From Polytrichum commune (taxonomy: Eukaryota; Streptophyta; Polytrichopsida; Polytrichales; Polytrichaceae): DNA of 60,000 bases. The DNA lies in the NCBI GenBank assembly GCA_950295325.1, contig OX485807.1, positions 16,707,001-16,767,000 of the forward strand, written 5' to 3'. Shown in pieces: positions 23,490-35,240 of this stretch (position 1 is its first letter; every line of letters starts with the position of its first letter). The translations under genes were made by a program, and so were the position numbers. The notes below the pieces were generated by a model that worked only from the letters and a program-made list of their open reading frames with translations, was not told the DNA's origin and made no database searches.

Positions 23490-24870
23490 ACCATCTCCAA
23501 ATGCTAAAGTTGAGAATTGTTTCACCTACTACATCTACAACCCTTTCTATGATGAATTATGACAAGCTACTCTTCAAGCATTCTATCCATGAATGGACTA
23601 AAGTAGCATGACCTCACGGATCGTTACAGTCTTCCTCACCTACTCATGAGCTTCCCCTCACTCTAGGTCTAGGGTCATCATGGAATGGTTCTTTTGTGCT
23701 TCCGCAACGCAAAAATATATTTGGTGCAACATACACTCCTAACAGGCTCTCAAAAACCTTTGCGTACGAAGCTTGAGATATTCGCCATAAATTGCTAGAC
23801 GGTCACAATATTCCTTGAGTACTTCTAAGGGCCAGTGTAGACTACGGCGAAGAAGTGTACTGGTTGGTCAAGAACTTTAGCCCAAGACAAGGTTATTTGA
23901 TGCAACTGTTGGTGTGACAGACCAAATCGAAAAAAAATTAAAAATGATTCGAGTTGGAGTTCTCTGTAGGCCAAGTTTCTTGTCCAAGGGTTTGAAGTTG
24001 CCCAAGAAACTTGACCTCCAAAGAACTCCCCGAGAAAAATAAAACAAAATGTTGCCATGTTGATAGCCATGTCATTTTTTCATCCGCGCTTGAAGTTCTT
24101 CATTGGAGTAGTCTCGGTTGTAGTGTAAACGCCAGCTAGTCAAGAGCCCGTTTCATAGCCAATCATATTGCTCTAGCCCCTTAAACTGCTTGACCGATGC
24201 ACTTGTTCACTTAGTGTAAACCAATCATAGATTGAAACACGATGCTTTGTTGAACTTAGAGTTATGCTAAAGTGCATAGCCCGACCATTGTCTCTTGCAA
24301 ATCTTCCAAGACCAATAGCACTAGTAGGAATAGCCCTCATTCCTTGTTGATAAATTGGTCTAGCTTGTGTGGTGGTGGTTAAGAATGATTGATCTTCTCT
24401 AGATATTTCTAATAGATATAGAAATATTGACAACTAGTTTGGAGGTCTTGTGTCGTGGAGGTCATCTTTGGTGGTTATTTCCCGGGTTTGTGCTTGTTGG
24501 CTTTGCTACATGCCTAGGGGTGTGAGCAACAAACAATGAGTGCAAATTGGACATTTTTGAAGTATAGGTTATCATTGTAATTGTTAAAAGAAGACAAAAA
24601 CCAACCAAGCTCTAGATCCAACAAAGCTCCCAACTCCTTCCTTACAACCTAGGTCCAACAAGACTAGGTTCAAGCTTGCGTGGTGCTTCAACCATATTTC
24701 CCATCCAAACCCAAAACAACCTCATGTGGGCTCATGGTTAATTTGGTCCCGTTGGTTGGATAACATGTTTTATTGTATGCATTTCTAGGTGTAATCTACA
24801 TTTTCACTAGAATGTGATGGGCGAGCAACCGATATGGAAACTAACCCTTAGGAAGTTGCATTTTGGGGGG
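23490..24870. other. intergenic, no gene supported
   Basis: Short minus-strand ORFs (23825-24070, 24173-24433) lack recognisable motifs. A small hairpin pairs 'caagtttcttg' with 'caagaaacttg' near 23970-24013. Confidence 0.4.
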
Positions 24871-24873
24871 GTT

Positions 24874-25118
24874 CACTAGAAGGGGAAAAAAAACTTGTCC
24901 ATTACAACCATCGTTATGACTTGGCCATTGCGACTCATGACAAGAAAATGCATATATAAATCATCTTGGTTGTCAACTGGAGAATTTTGGTTACCCGTTG
25001 TCTAAAAACCACAACCAAAAACCTCCAGTTTACAACCAAAATGCTTTATTTATGCATTTTCTCGCTATGAGTCACAATGGCCAAGTTGCAACTGTAATGG
25101 ACAAGTTTTCCTCTAGTG
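24874..25118. mobile_element. CACTA-ended foldback MITE, family H copy 1
   Basis: The 245 bp element begins CACTAGAAGG and ends CCTCTAGTG, with a perfect 3 bp target duplication GTT at 24871-24873 and 25119-25121. The two arms are complementary over nearly the full length: 'acttgtccattacaacca', 'tgacttggccattgc', 'aagaaaatgcat' and 'aaccaaaatgcttt'. CACTA ends with 3 bp duplications are the hallmark of the CACTA (En/Spm) superfamily. This copy is non-coding and hence non-autonomous. Confidence 0.9.
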
Positions 25119-25119
25119 G

Positions 25120-25814
25120 TTATATAGGTGAAAGAGGGAGAAGCAGGGGGGAGGGGTTATGAAGAGGGTTTGTGACCCATGGTGTTGATACTAATGAGGT
25201 GTTGTCATGAATGTCCAAATTAGGATCTCGAGTTGTTGTTTGTTGAATGTGATGGCGGGGAAGGAGTGGATTGCCGTGATATTGTACTTATACTTGCATT
25301 CTTTTAATGGTAGTAGTTAAGGAAGGGGGGTGTAATTGATTTTGTGGACTCCTCCTCTTTGACCTACAATGATGACCACGGGTGAGTGAATTTGGCATCC
25401 GGTGGCTACGATTGCATCGATGATGTGGGTGTTCTTTTGTCTATTAAATGGTCGTTTATGGGAATCGGTTGGGGAGAAGGTGGGTTTAATGTAGTGTAGT
25501 TTGACGATTCGAGAGGGGTGACTTTGGAGGGGGTTGTGTGTTCGAAGGCCCTCATTGAGAAAAATGTGGGGACACATGTAAAAGGGCCATGTCCATCGTC
25601 GTGAGGGGCACGAGGCAAACATGGATATGGGAAGTCATATGATTGTAGTCCATATGCGAAGCATTTCCAAAGGGTGTGGTGGTTAAATAGTAGCAAATTT
25701 GAATACACGGTGGAGGCCTTTGTTGTGTCTATCATTGTGGAGTCCCTACACCAAGGAGTTTTTGCATTGAGCGAGTGAGCCTCTAAGGTAAACAAACCTT
25801 AATAAAAAATTATT
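25120..25814. other. intergenic with unassigned minus-strand ORF
   Basis: A minus-strand frame of 129 codons (25795-25406) contains 'LWKCFAYGLQSYDFPYP' and 'LPRAPHDDGHGPF'. I recognise no family. It overlaps another frame of 101 codons on the same strand. A decayed element is possible; a functional gene is not supported. Confidence 0.3.
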
Positions 25815-26175
25815 TTCTTACAAGAACACCTATATCTAAGTGGTTTGTGGTTTGATGTGGAGTCAAGAATGGATGCCAAAAATACATATATTCAAAAGAG
25901 ATTGTATTGTGTGCTCAAAATACGAAAACCATTCTAGACTCAATAATACGTAATTGGGAGAGGGGGGGAGGGGGGGGGTTGTATAACCATTTAATGAGCA
26001 CGTTAATCGTTGCTATGATAAAGATTAAGGTCTTCATATGAGCTCCACAAAATATGAGGAAAGTGGCTATAGTCTCCATATGCATTTTCTAACCATCTTG
26101 TACAAATCGCATGTTTCATATCACAAGATAAGTGGGCTAATCATAGAAGTAGCCATTTAAGATCCATCTACCTTA
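25815..26175 (+). repeat. family L dispersed repeat, copy 2
   Basis: It contains 'tgtgctcaaaatacgaaaac', 'tcatatgagctccacaaaa', 'gaggaaagtggctata' and the end 'gatccatctacctta', as in copies at 1424 and 53668. A G-rich run lies inside it at about 25957-25978. Confidence 0.7.
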
Positions 26176-26433
26176 GCCTAATATTTCTCGAGCAATTCAC
26201 ACCTCTCATGTGTCCAATAAGATAAACATTTGTTTTCATTGTAATCAATATGTACAACCATTTGACAATCTAGATCTTCGAATCGAGTGTCTAGGTTGAT
26301 TACGAACATTAGTTGGTTGATGACATGTGGAACAACATGGTACATGCCAATGCCAATCACCACTACACCATTCATGTTATTTAGTGTCACTAGCCTTATC
26401 GTGTCACAATCCTATTATTCGTCTTATGTGTAG

Positions 26434-26471
26434 GTTACACTAATGATCAACAATTTGATCATTAGTGTAAC
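26434..26471. repeat. perfect 17 bp-arm palindrome
   Basis: GTTACACTAATGATCAA and its exact reverse complement are separated by four bases (CAAT). The surrounding sequence ('ccactacaccattcatgtta' upstream, 'tttagtgtcact') resembles family I ends, so it may be the core of a decayed foldback element. Confidence 0.85.
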
Positions 26472-26479
26472 TATCTGAC

Positions 26480-26979
26480 ACTTCACATTAGTATGGTGCC
26501 AACTCATATCTTGACATTAGTACGCTCAATCATATTGTGAAGTCTATGCCTAGGTTACATAATGGTCAACAAGTTGATAAAAAATATAAACACATATAGA
26601 ACACTTAACATTTAGTACAATCATATGTATAGATGTGTTTTTGTTTTATTGATCTTTCTCATCCATCTGATCATGCAAATTTGGATAGCATGTTTTTATT
26701 AGCTTCCCCCCGCATTGAATACTTCAACTTTTGCGACCATTGCGTTGAAACAAGGATGTTTTTCTTCTCAAATCTTCATAAATGAACTTTGTATCCACAT
26801 ACAAGTAGCCCAATCATGAAATATGTTGATAATAGTGAATTGAATTCCCCTCAACATCAAGGATGGTATGAAATATCCAAGATCATTGGAGTGCATTGGG
26901 AGCAATAATATTATTTGTAAAGGCCCTCGCACAGGGTTGAAACCGTGGGTTTGATCCTTTTATAATTAACTTTCCTATT
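26480..26979. other. intergenic, no gene seen
   Basis: AT-rich, with no ORF or bounded repeat recognised. Confidence 0.45.
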
Positions 26980-27195
26980 AAGAGCTTGTTAGCTTGTTGT
27001 GCATCAAAGCCTATTTGAAAGTTGGGTGAAACTTTTGGGACCTCATCTTTCCACCTCCTAACCTTTAAGAGAATTTTGGGATCTAAAATAAGGTATGCTC
27101 ATGGGACTTATTGTTTGAAATCCTGGATCGACCTATGCAAGGCTAACTTGGCCCACCCATCCTAATAGGACAAGCTAGAAAGGAGGTTTTTAATA
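26980..27195 (+). repeat. family N dispersed repeat
   Basis: 'cctatttgaaagttgggtga', 'gggatctaaaat' and 'cctatgcaaggcta' followed by 'ggcccacccatcctaatagg' match the copies near 485-1085 and the inverted copy at 20205. Confidence 0.7.
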
Positions 27196-27811
27196 GCCCA
27201 ATCCCAATCTGTATGTATTAAAAATTTAAGCATTAAGAAATCTTGAGTGACTTTTGTGTTAATTCTCATAAACTCATGGCTTGGGACTAAATTCATGGTT
27301 TGGGACTAAACCCATGGGTTTATGTGCTTCACTTTACCAACACTCTAATAAAGGGTTAAGCAAGGCCATAAGCCCATATGCCCAAGACTAACTCATACTC
27401 TGCCTCTATTTCTTTGAAAAGCTTCGATCCCGAGTTCAAAGCTTGAAGTATGCCACATTCATAAGGATTTGGGTATCAAACAAAGCATATAAAACACATG
27501 AAGACCAACATCGTACATGTACTAGGCTCCATTAGTTAGTTAGTAAAGCAACCTCACTTTCCCGACACTTGGCCAAGTAAGGATTTAACACTTGGCACAA
27601 ATCAACAACCATGCGTAAGACATCATGGGGTCTATCTCATTGGGAAACTATGACAACCCGAGCACATAAAAAATAACATGTGATGATATCAAGAAGGCTT
27701 TTCCTGCTAAAGAGTGGAATTCTTTTCATCTCTCATGTAAGAAAGTAGATTACCTCCACCTCAAGGTTTTCTCAAATACAAATGTAAATTGTACTTGAAA
27801 CAAAACAAAAA

Positions 27812-28279
27812 ATGACTCCACCAAAACGCAAGATCATTGTTGCCTACCGCACCTCGAACCATATGCCATTGAAACTAGACGATGAACAACTATCCCTATC
27901 TCTAAAGACACTAGACTATGCCACTTTTGCTCTTATAATGCAGTTGAAAATGAGGCACATTTTGCGTTGGAATGTCCCTATACAACCCATTAGAGATAAT
28001 TGTCCATCACTATTTGAGGATGTAATTATGGGAGCCTCAAGACTTTCTTTCAATTGGACCACCAAGTTGACATTAGCCTCTACCTCACGGAGGCTACCAC
28101 ACTCTGCCACTCTAGACAATCAATTGGTTCAAAACCATCACGATGTACTTTCAGTCCCATTAGCATTTTCAACCTCCCATACTTCAAAATCAATTCCATT
28201 TCATTCTTACTTTGAAAGGCACTCGCAAGGTTCATACTTAGACCCCGGACCTATTAACAACGAGGCATGTGTGATGTAA
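27812..28279 (+). CDS. unrecognised ORF, 155 codons, ends at a MITE
   Basis: The frame begins MTPPKRKIIVAYRTSNHMP and stops at a TAA immediately before the family A MITE at 28283. The composition is Ser/Thr/His/Leu-rich. It has no signal peptide, membrane helix or known motif. CpG is modest. It may be the N-terminal part of a gene disrupted by the MITE, or chance. A longer frame past the MITE could not be found. Confidence 0.25.
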   Translation: MTPPKRKIIVAYRTSNHMPLKLDDEQLSLSLKTLDYATFALIMQLKMRHILRWNVPIQPIRDNCPSLFEDVIMGASRLSFNWTTKLTLASTSRRLPHSATLDNQLVQNHHDVLSVPLAFSTSHTSKSIPFHSYFERHSQGSYLDPGPINNEACVM

Positions 28280-28282
28280 GTA

Positions 28283-28623
28283 CACTCTAACCTCCCTAAT
28301 ATCATGCATATGACAACCAAAGTGCACATGATATTAAAGAGACATGCAGTGTTAACATGGATGCTTGACAATCAAAAATCAATATAGCATGTGACATTTT
28401 GGAACACCACAAAATCAAACAATACAATACTGACAATGCATGACAAACTGGTGCATGCGAGCGTGTGGTTTGGATTCTTTGGTGGAATACTGTAACGTCA
28501 AAACCCGTCATATGTGGGAGGGAAATGTGACAACAAGGAGGGATAGTTGAACCGAGCACAACATCCATTCCCTAGGGCTTGGGGATACAAGAGAGGGAGT
28601 GACATTACGGAGGTTTTAGGGTT
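28283..28623 (+). mobile_element. family A MITE, complete
   Basis: The left TIR CACTCTAACCTCCCTAATAT is preceded by TA (28281-28282). The right end 'TGACATTACGGAGG' then 'TTTTAGGGTTTA' is slightly altered. The subterminal stem-loop is decayed relative to 22319-22652. It is about 341 bp and non-coding. Confidence 0.8.
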
Positions 28624-28624
28624 T

Positions 28625-29907
28625 AGTGAAATAGGGACCAAACCTCCTCAATCGGGGGGGATTTGTTATGAGAAAAGAAAGAACAGGCAGTTAAAGAGAT
28701 GTAGGTTTTATGATTGCCAAGTTAAGCCCCAGGAATGGATGGGGTTATGATCTCCTGGGGCCTCCATGGCTTTTAACTTATATAACAGCCTTTGACCCCT
28801 TTCCGGGGCCATGATCACACTTGGTGGATGTGGGTCGCTTCTTCCGTTCCTTATTAGGTTCCTTTGTATAATAGATTTTGAAGCGGTCCCTCCGCAAGTT
28901 CGGCATTGTTGATAAATTTGGAGACTTATTAAATACTTCATTTCTTGGACATCACTGCAGGCACCTCATTCGTCGGAGCCGAGTTAGGTTTGATGGATAA
29001 TCATAAAAGAAACGCGTCATTTCTGGCAACCTAATAAATATATCACTGTCTTTTATGTTGCTGTTCAGAACATCACTAAAAAGTAGGGTGTTGCACTACC
29101 GTGGGGCCGAGGAAGTGTGTGGGCAAAATGTCCCTTTTATGTTGGGCGACCCTTATTAAAGAATGAACAATATTCAGCGTGCACGTTCTTCATTGTGCAA
29201 GGGTGAATTGACATTTGCTATATGGATCCGGACTTGTTTACTATGAGATTTGGGCAAACCAACGCATACAGTGGTTCCTTGTTGGATGCCTGAACCCTTG
29301 CCTCCAAGGAACCAATGTATGGATTGGTTCGCCCCAGCCTTTACTATGATGTTTAGGAGCAATGTTGAATGATATTAATTAAGTAAAAGTGGTTGTTGTT
29401 AAGGGCCCATGTGGGGCTAGTAGACATGTCCGGCAGGTTAGCGTTGTGTCAACTAGGAGTTTAGCACAAAGATGAATATTAAACCTAGGAATAATGGTTA
29501 TCTAGCTAGGCAAATGCTCCATTTTGAAAAGGGAGCTACATGATGGCTTTGTGTAATGCTTTGTTGTTGTTAGGCATGAGGGGGTCAATGGGCCGATGTC
29601 ATGAACAAATTAAGAACACGTAAGATACACCCATTTAAGTGACCGAGTTGAACCTTTCAAGTGTGCCACAAACAAATTGTTAAAGAGATTGAGAACCAAA
29701 AAAACCAAGCTTGCACACCAAAAACAAGTTCCTAAATCATTATGTATAATAAAGAAGGGATTATATGTTGCTTTAGCATGTGCTCTCGAGCACGTTGTGG
29801 CATTCATTGTCTTATGGGAAAGGGTAACCAACTTTGAGCTTACCTACAATGAAAGTCTTCAATTAGAGTTATCTGTGACAATTGGTATCAATCTTTTGAT
29901 GAAGATT
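28625..29907. other. intergenic, no gene supported
   Basis: Several ORFs of 62-85 codons on both strands, none with a recognisable motif. No repeat boundary found. Confidence 0.4.
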
Positions 29908-30405
29908 TGTAAACCCAAAGCTTGTAGTGCTTAGCGGGGAAGGCAAGGGCAACTACAAGTTTATATAAGGGATTTATCTCATAGAGGCCAATGGAGATAG
30001 TCCTACCTACCAGTTGTATAGCCCACACCCAACAACCATTGTTTGCGAATGTTTTCATTTGTTCACAAGTCACTAGAAGACAACTTGTCCATTGCAATCA
30101 TTTGTTGTGACTTGGCCATTGCAACTCGTGACAAGAAAATGCATAAATAAATCATTTTAGTTGTCAACCTGAGGGTTTAGATTACCCATTGTCTGTAAAT
30201 CGCAGCCAAAAACCTCTGGTTGACAACCAAAATGATTTATTGATGTATCTTCTCGTCATGAAATGTAACGTCCAACTCGCAACGGATGGTTGTAATGGAA
30301 AAGTTTTCATGTAGTGATTGTTCCCCAATCATGTATGCGTGTTCTCAATGGGAGGAGGTCTAAACCCCAAGTTTGTAGTGCTAGCTGGAAAAGCCAAGGG
30401 CAACG
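29908..30405 (+). repeat. direct repeat of about 46 bp flanking a foldback element
   Basis: 'aaacccaaagcttgtagtgc' at 29908 and 'aaaccccaagtttgtagtgc' at 30360 continue alike through 'aaggcaagggcaac' / 'aagccaagggcaac'. The family H element 30071-30316 lies between them. The spacing (about 450 bp) suggests a local duplication that predates or includes the insertion. Confidence 0.6.
30071..30316. mobile_element. CACTA-ended foldback MITE, family H copy 2
   Basis: The 246 bp element begins CACTAGAAGACAACTTGTCC and ends 'AAGTTTTCATGTAGTG'. Flanking triplets AGT (30068-30070) and ATT (30317-30319) differ at one base. The arms are complementary over most of their length, and the sequence is clearly homologous to 24874-25118. 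Confidence 0.85.
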
Positions 30406-30654
30406 CTTTGGAATGGAGATCGTTTTGGTCATTCTTCATGACAACATTCTTCCATGATCTTGAAGTATGTGGGGTTGGTAGCCTAATCACAAAACACTTC
30501 ATGACAAACTTGAAATCTCGTCAAACTAAAAATAATATTGTAGCATCTCCCCATTTCTAGAGGTTTGGAATCTTGGCAGTGCAACAAATTACATCAAAAC
30601 CTTTAATAATCCTACATTTTGATGCACAAAAATGAGGCGACTGCACCTGCGGAT

Positions 30655-30663
30655 GGGGGGGGG
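30655..30663. repeat. poly-G tract (9)
   Basis: A run of nine G, one of a set of such runs in the desert. Confidence 0.9.
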
Positions 30664-30954
30664 TGCACTCTAGCAAAATCCTTTGCCATTGAATCTTATT
30701 AAAGAAAACATTCATCATTTGTACATACACTAACTCTCAAAACGTAGTTAGTGACTCACTACATTAATTTTCACACACAATGCCAAGCAAATCAAAACAA
30801 GAACATACAAACTTTCACTTATGTAAGTTAATAGTCATAGTCTAGTACATCATCTTCAAAGTCTTATGTTTATTGCAAAACTACACATGGAGAAACAATG
30901 ATTCAAGGAGAATCATAGACATTGGCTCAATTTTGTAATCTACATCTACATGTA

Positions 30955-31840
30955 GATCAATAATTTATCCATCATCCTTTAGAAGCTACAACAACCTGGA
31001 TACGATTGGGCATCCTATGACAAAACTTTTGACACTGCTCAAGAATGATGGGATGGAAAGAAGCTTGCACACGCTCCCACAAGCATTGGAGCATTCCTCT
31101 GGTTGGTGTGGCTACTCATTTAATCCCCGTTTTACGAGTGCCCACACATGCTTCATTGGGTTTAGGTTAGGTGATTGAGGAGGCCAAGTAAGTACACCCA
31201 AATTTTGCATTGACAACCATTGCTTGACTAATTTTGCAATATGTTTAGGATCATTATCATGTTGAAATATGACAAGAGAAGGGTTGGAATGGTACCATTC
31301 GATTATCTTCATGACCTCATCTTGAAGTATGCTAAGATACAAAGCTTGTGTCATCTTCCTTTTTGTCTTGTACATTTAACCTAGGCCACGGAAAGTCATG
31401 GAACCCGCACAAAAATTGCACCACCTACATGTTTTATTGTGTGACTCACATGATGAGCTTGTAATTGAGATTCTTCATTCCTCACCCAACACCTTCTCTA
31501 ATGGCTCGAGAGCTACTTCATGAAGTGCACACCTCATTGTGTCGGTGCTCACTACCACATTCAAGTGCTCACTCAAAGCATTCCTTGAATCTACGACATT
31601 ATTCAGTCCACCAATTGTGATGGCTCTCACACACGCTTGTCATTGAGCATGGGTGATGCTTCTTGGGCGCCTTTCTTGAAGGCTCCACATGAGGAACACG
31701 TTCTCTACAAATCCTATAACATTTAGATTGAGAGATATCAAATAATTTTGACACTTCATGTGTGCTACACCCATGTTGCAACAAGGCCATAGCATTCAAC
31801 CTCTTCTTCTCTTGTAATGCTCTTATGGGTAGAAAAAACC
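30955..31840 (-). pseudogene. degenerate Tc1/mariner (Tc1-type) transposase
   Basis: The N-terminal helix-turn-helix is recognisable in 'HGCSTHEVSKLFDISQSKCY' (about 31710-31780). The catalytic core follows after a broken stretch. 'FQHDNDPKHIAKLVKQW' (about 31215-31265) holds the second catalytic Asp. 'WPPQSPNLNPMKHVWALV' (about 31130-31185) is the third-residue block, in which the usual Glu of 'NPxEHxW' is Lys. The C-terminal tail 'MPNRIQVVVASKG' is readable to about 30970. Several in-frame stops lie between the blocks and the first Asp segment is not recognisable. The enzyme would be inactive. Similar 'TTCACACA' words occur on both sides (about 30772 and 31916), but I could not prove TIRs. 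Confidence 0.85.
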
Positions 31841-31899
31841 TTCACAACTGTAAGAGGAAATGTCCTAAGAAATCACACAACTAACCATAAGTGGGAGGA

Positions 31900-32980
31900 A
31901 GAACCCAAGGTGACAATGTGTGAATTTTTTTGTAATTGAATGTGATTTATGAAAATAATTCCAAAATTGAGTCACTAGACCTAAGTTTATTCAAAATGCA
32001 ATTTCGCTCTCATTTCGCATCCAACCCAATTCATGGTTTGGAAAAAAATATAAAGATATTTTCCAAATATGGCATCCCAAAATTTGATGTTTTGTTGATT
32101 GACTTAGTTTTTAAAGTCATTGTATTTACATTTTTGTGATTATCTTTAAATTCTAAAACAAAGCTTACATTTGTAGGGAATTATGTCCCACATTCAACTA
32201 TTTTATGACATTTATGGAGCGTTCAAGTGTGTTGGAACCGCCAAATTTTGGTGAAAGGAAATGGAGGTGATTGACTTTAGCTAGTTGATGGTTATATACA
32301 AATAAACTTGATGAGCTTGAAATAATGAAGTTCTACCTACCTACCAAGTGCACGAAACATATTTTGAGATATTCAAAAGTATGAATAACTATACATGTAA
32401 AGATGGGTACATGTTCCCCACCTCTAAACAATACAATCATCTCAGGGTCCATATGTTGGTCCATTGATGTTAGAGACCTATTCATATCATCCAAACAACA
32501 ACATAAACCTCAATGTTTCACCTGGCTAATGGGTGTCAAGGTTATATTTTATATGGAGACGGGAGATTGATATTGTGAAAACTTCGTGACATATCATGTG
32601 TATATGGAAGAAAATCATGTGTGTTATCTACTAGTATTAAGCTTTATTTGGATTGTGATTTATAATGGTTTCTAACGCATAGGTACATATCTAAACATGA
32701 TATTTACATATATGAAAGATGACTATTATAGGTCATCTAGTAGTTCCATCTCAAAAACTTATAAGAGTTTTACATCGGCCTCAAATATGCCAAGCCCAAC
32801 TTTCATCTTTCTCATATATATTTTTCAAGATGCTCATTTGTTTTTATTTTGTTATGAAACCCTTATGTACCCCAAAATGCTCAAAGTGTCCACAACAGAT
32901 GCACTTACATCAAAGATTCTATTGCCTAATACAAGTATGTCAAAGGCGTAAAATACTTCTATAGTAGGGAACTGTAAATC
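31900..32980. other. intergenic, no gene supported
   Basis: AT-rich. Small overlapping plus-strand ORFs at 32697-32964 have no recognisable motif. Confidence 0.4.
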
Positions 32981-32984
32981 ATGT

Positions 32985-33745
32985 CCTTGTGCCTCTTCCA
33001 CTTGATGGTTTTACGATCTACTGTAATAATAGATTTCCAATCTTTATTCATAGATTTCAAACTTGTAGAAAAGAAGCAATCGTAAGGAACCACAATTCAT
33101 GTAACGTCTTCAAATTGACAAACCAAATCAATGTCTCAAGAGATTATAGCCGGTCAAAGTGTGTCATTCATGATAACATGTTATAGCATTGTTAAACTCC
33201 TATTTAGTTAATTTGCCGATAGCAAGGTCAAAAAGAAGTGAGGGATCAAGCTCATGCAACGAGGTATAAAGTATCACAAAAGCGGGGGAGATTGATTGAC
33301 AAACCAAGGAAAGCATAGAAAGTGGAACTTCGCCAAACCTTCAAAACAATATCTTGAACTTTCGGCAATCATGAGAGAGTACCAAGTTGGAAATACGAGT
33401 GAACGCCTTTTCACAAAACGTGCCACATAGGATAGCCATGTCCTCACCCAAATGTTTTGAATTATAAAGTCAACTTGGGCTTGTGTGTACAGTTGATTTA
33501 AGGGCAGTCTTCAACCAAAAGCATGCTCTAAAGGAGAGAGAGGTCTTGTGACATCCATTTCATAATGTTGTTAAATAATTTTCCAACAACATTACGGAAT
33601 CACGGATCCTTATCATTGGTTCTCTACCACGGAATGGTTTTACAATCTACCAAGACAATAATTTTTTAATTCTTATTCATAAATTTCAAACATGTCTAGT
33701 AGATGAGAAGCCATGACAAGGAACTGCAATTCGAGTACACCGTTT
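32985..33745 (+). repeat. pair of direct repeats, about 130 bp each
   Basis: 33002-33112 and 33635-33742 share 'ggttttacgatctac', 'cttattcatagatttcaaac' and 'aaggaaccacaattc' with small changes. They are separated by about 500 bp without ORFs. The nature is unknown. Confidence 0.65.
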
Positions 33746-34865
33746 ATAAAATTTAGTGTTACTTACTATTTGGAGTTACGCATTGCTATAACATTTGAGT
33801 GTTAATGTAAATTTCTACCAAGCAAATATGTTAATGTTTTGTAATGTCCAAACAACCAATTTGATCTTTGTTGGTAAAACAAAATGACATCTATAGTAAA
33901 AGGATGAGTTTTCACTAGGTAATAGTCATTTATGTTCTATTATATCCATACAACCTATTTAATCTTTGTAGATACACAACGAAACCTATCGTAAGAAGTA
34001 AAATGGATGGGGTTATCCTCTCTCTACAAACACAATTGATCCCCCTTCCCCTAAAAGTAAGGTGATCAAGTGTAAATAGAGGCACATGACGGAAATTAAA
34101 TGGCCTTGCATACCACTTCAAAACCCCACTCCAATGGTAACCTAATCCATCAAGCCTAGTCAAACATGTCACAAGCTCAAAGTTTTTGTAACATGTATCA
34201 AACCTTATTTGATCAAACGTTGATGAAGGTGGCATGAGGATAACTTGTTGAAATCTTAATTGTAGTAAATTGATGGGTACATCATATTTACGCGGTAGTG
34301 ATGTACGGTACTATATTACAACTATCTTGATAGAGGCATGACGAATAAAGCACGAGGATGACGGCTTCTTCACATGTCTATGGTTGCTAGCTTGAACAAT
34401 CTATATGATCACATGGGTTGCCAAACCCATTTATGGGAAATATTGAGGGGAGAGAGGCCGGACTGTGGGGCATGCAAGGTTGTGCAAGATAACACTTGTT
34501 TTTCTTTTATTGGCTTTGCCCTATGGGAAGAGACCTAGGGGTGGCCTATGAAATGGGCCAAACTTTGAGAACCAACCAGAACCGGTCACATATAGTGTTA
34601 GTAACTCACATTTCGAGTGGAGTCCAACTGCAAGTGACTGTTGATGAAAAGTGGTCTCCAAAATGAGCCAAAAGTTTGGTCTTGGTCGGACAACCAACCA
34701 ACCAACCAAAATTGACCACATGTTCAAGATAATATCAGGGCATGCACTCTTGCAACTAGTTGTTTGCTTTATATAACTTTGATAAAAATTGAATACGTCA
34801 ATTGTAAAGAGAATAGATTATAACCACCGAGGGAGAACTCTAGTACGGGACATAAGGGGATCAAG
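33746..34865. other. intergenic with unassigned minus-strand ORF
   Basis: A minus-strand frame of 101 codons (34235-33930) includes 'GYHWSGVLKWYARPFNF'. I recognise no family. It might belong to an old retroelement. No other feature is clear. Confidence 0.3.
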
Positions 34866-34869
34866 AGAT

Positions 34870-35240
34870 GGCGCGCTTGCAGGGCCTAACTTTCCAAATC
34901 ACCGCTAAGTTGCTTCTCGTAGCAATGAGACCTTTAACACACCACATTGATTTCAACTCCTCGAAAACATCATGATATGCAACATCAAGTGCTTTCTCAA
35001 GATTATGCAAGGTCCTTAGCCACTCAAGCCTATATACCATAATCCTAAAGAGAGTCCCAAATCAATTGTTGGACTTTCTCCACTAGCCATCTACTCTCAT
35101 TGAATGCAACTTCATCACGTTGCCTCCAAATAATCGAAGGCAACCAACTATGAAGGAAGAACCAAATCATGTTAAACTTCTTCATAGACTTGTGCAATAT
35201 AACACACTTCATCAATTAGCCCCTCTTCAAACTAGAGCTC
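34870..35240 (-). pseudogene. second fragment of decayed non-LTR reverse transcriptase tail
   Basis: Minus-strand frames read 'NMIWFFLHSWLPSIIWRQRD' then 'EVAFNES', and after a frame change 'LEKALDVAYHDVFEELKSMW' and 'LAVIWKVRP'. These match block by block the end of the relic at 14930-15215. Frameshifts and stops are present. Only the last part of the element survives. Confidence 0.65.
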
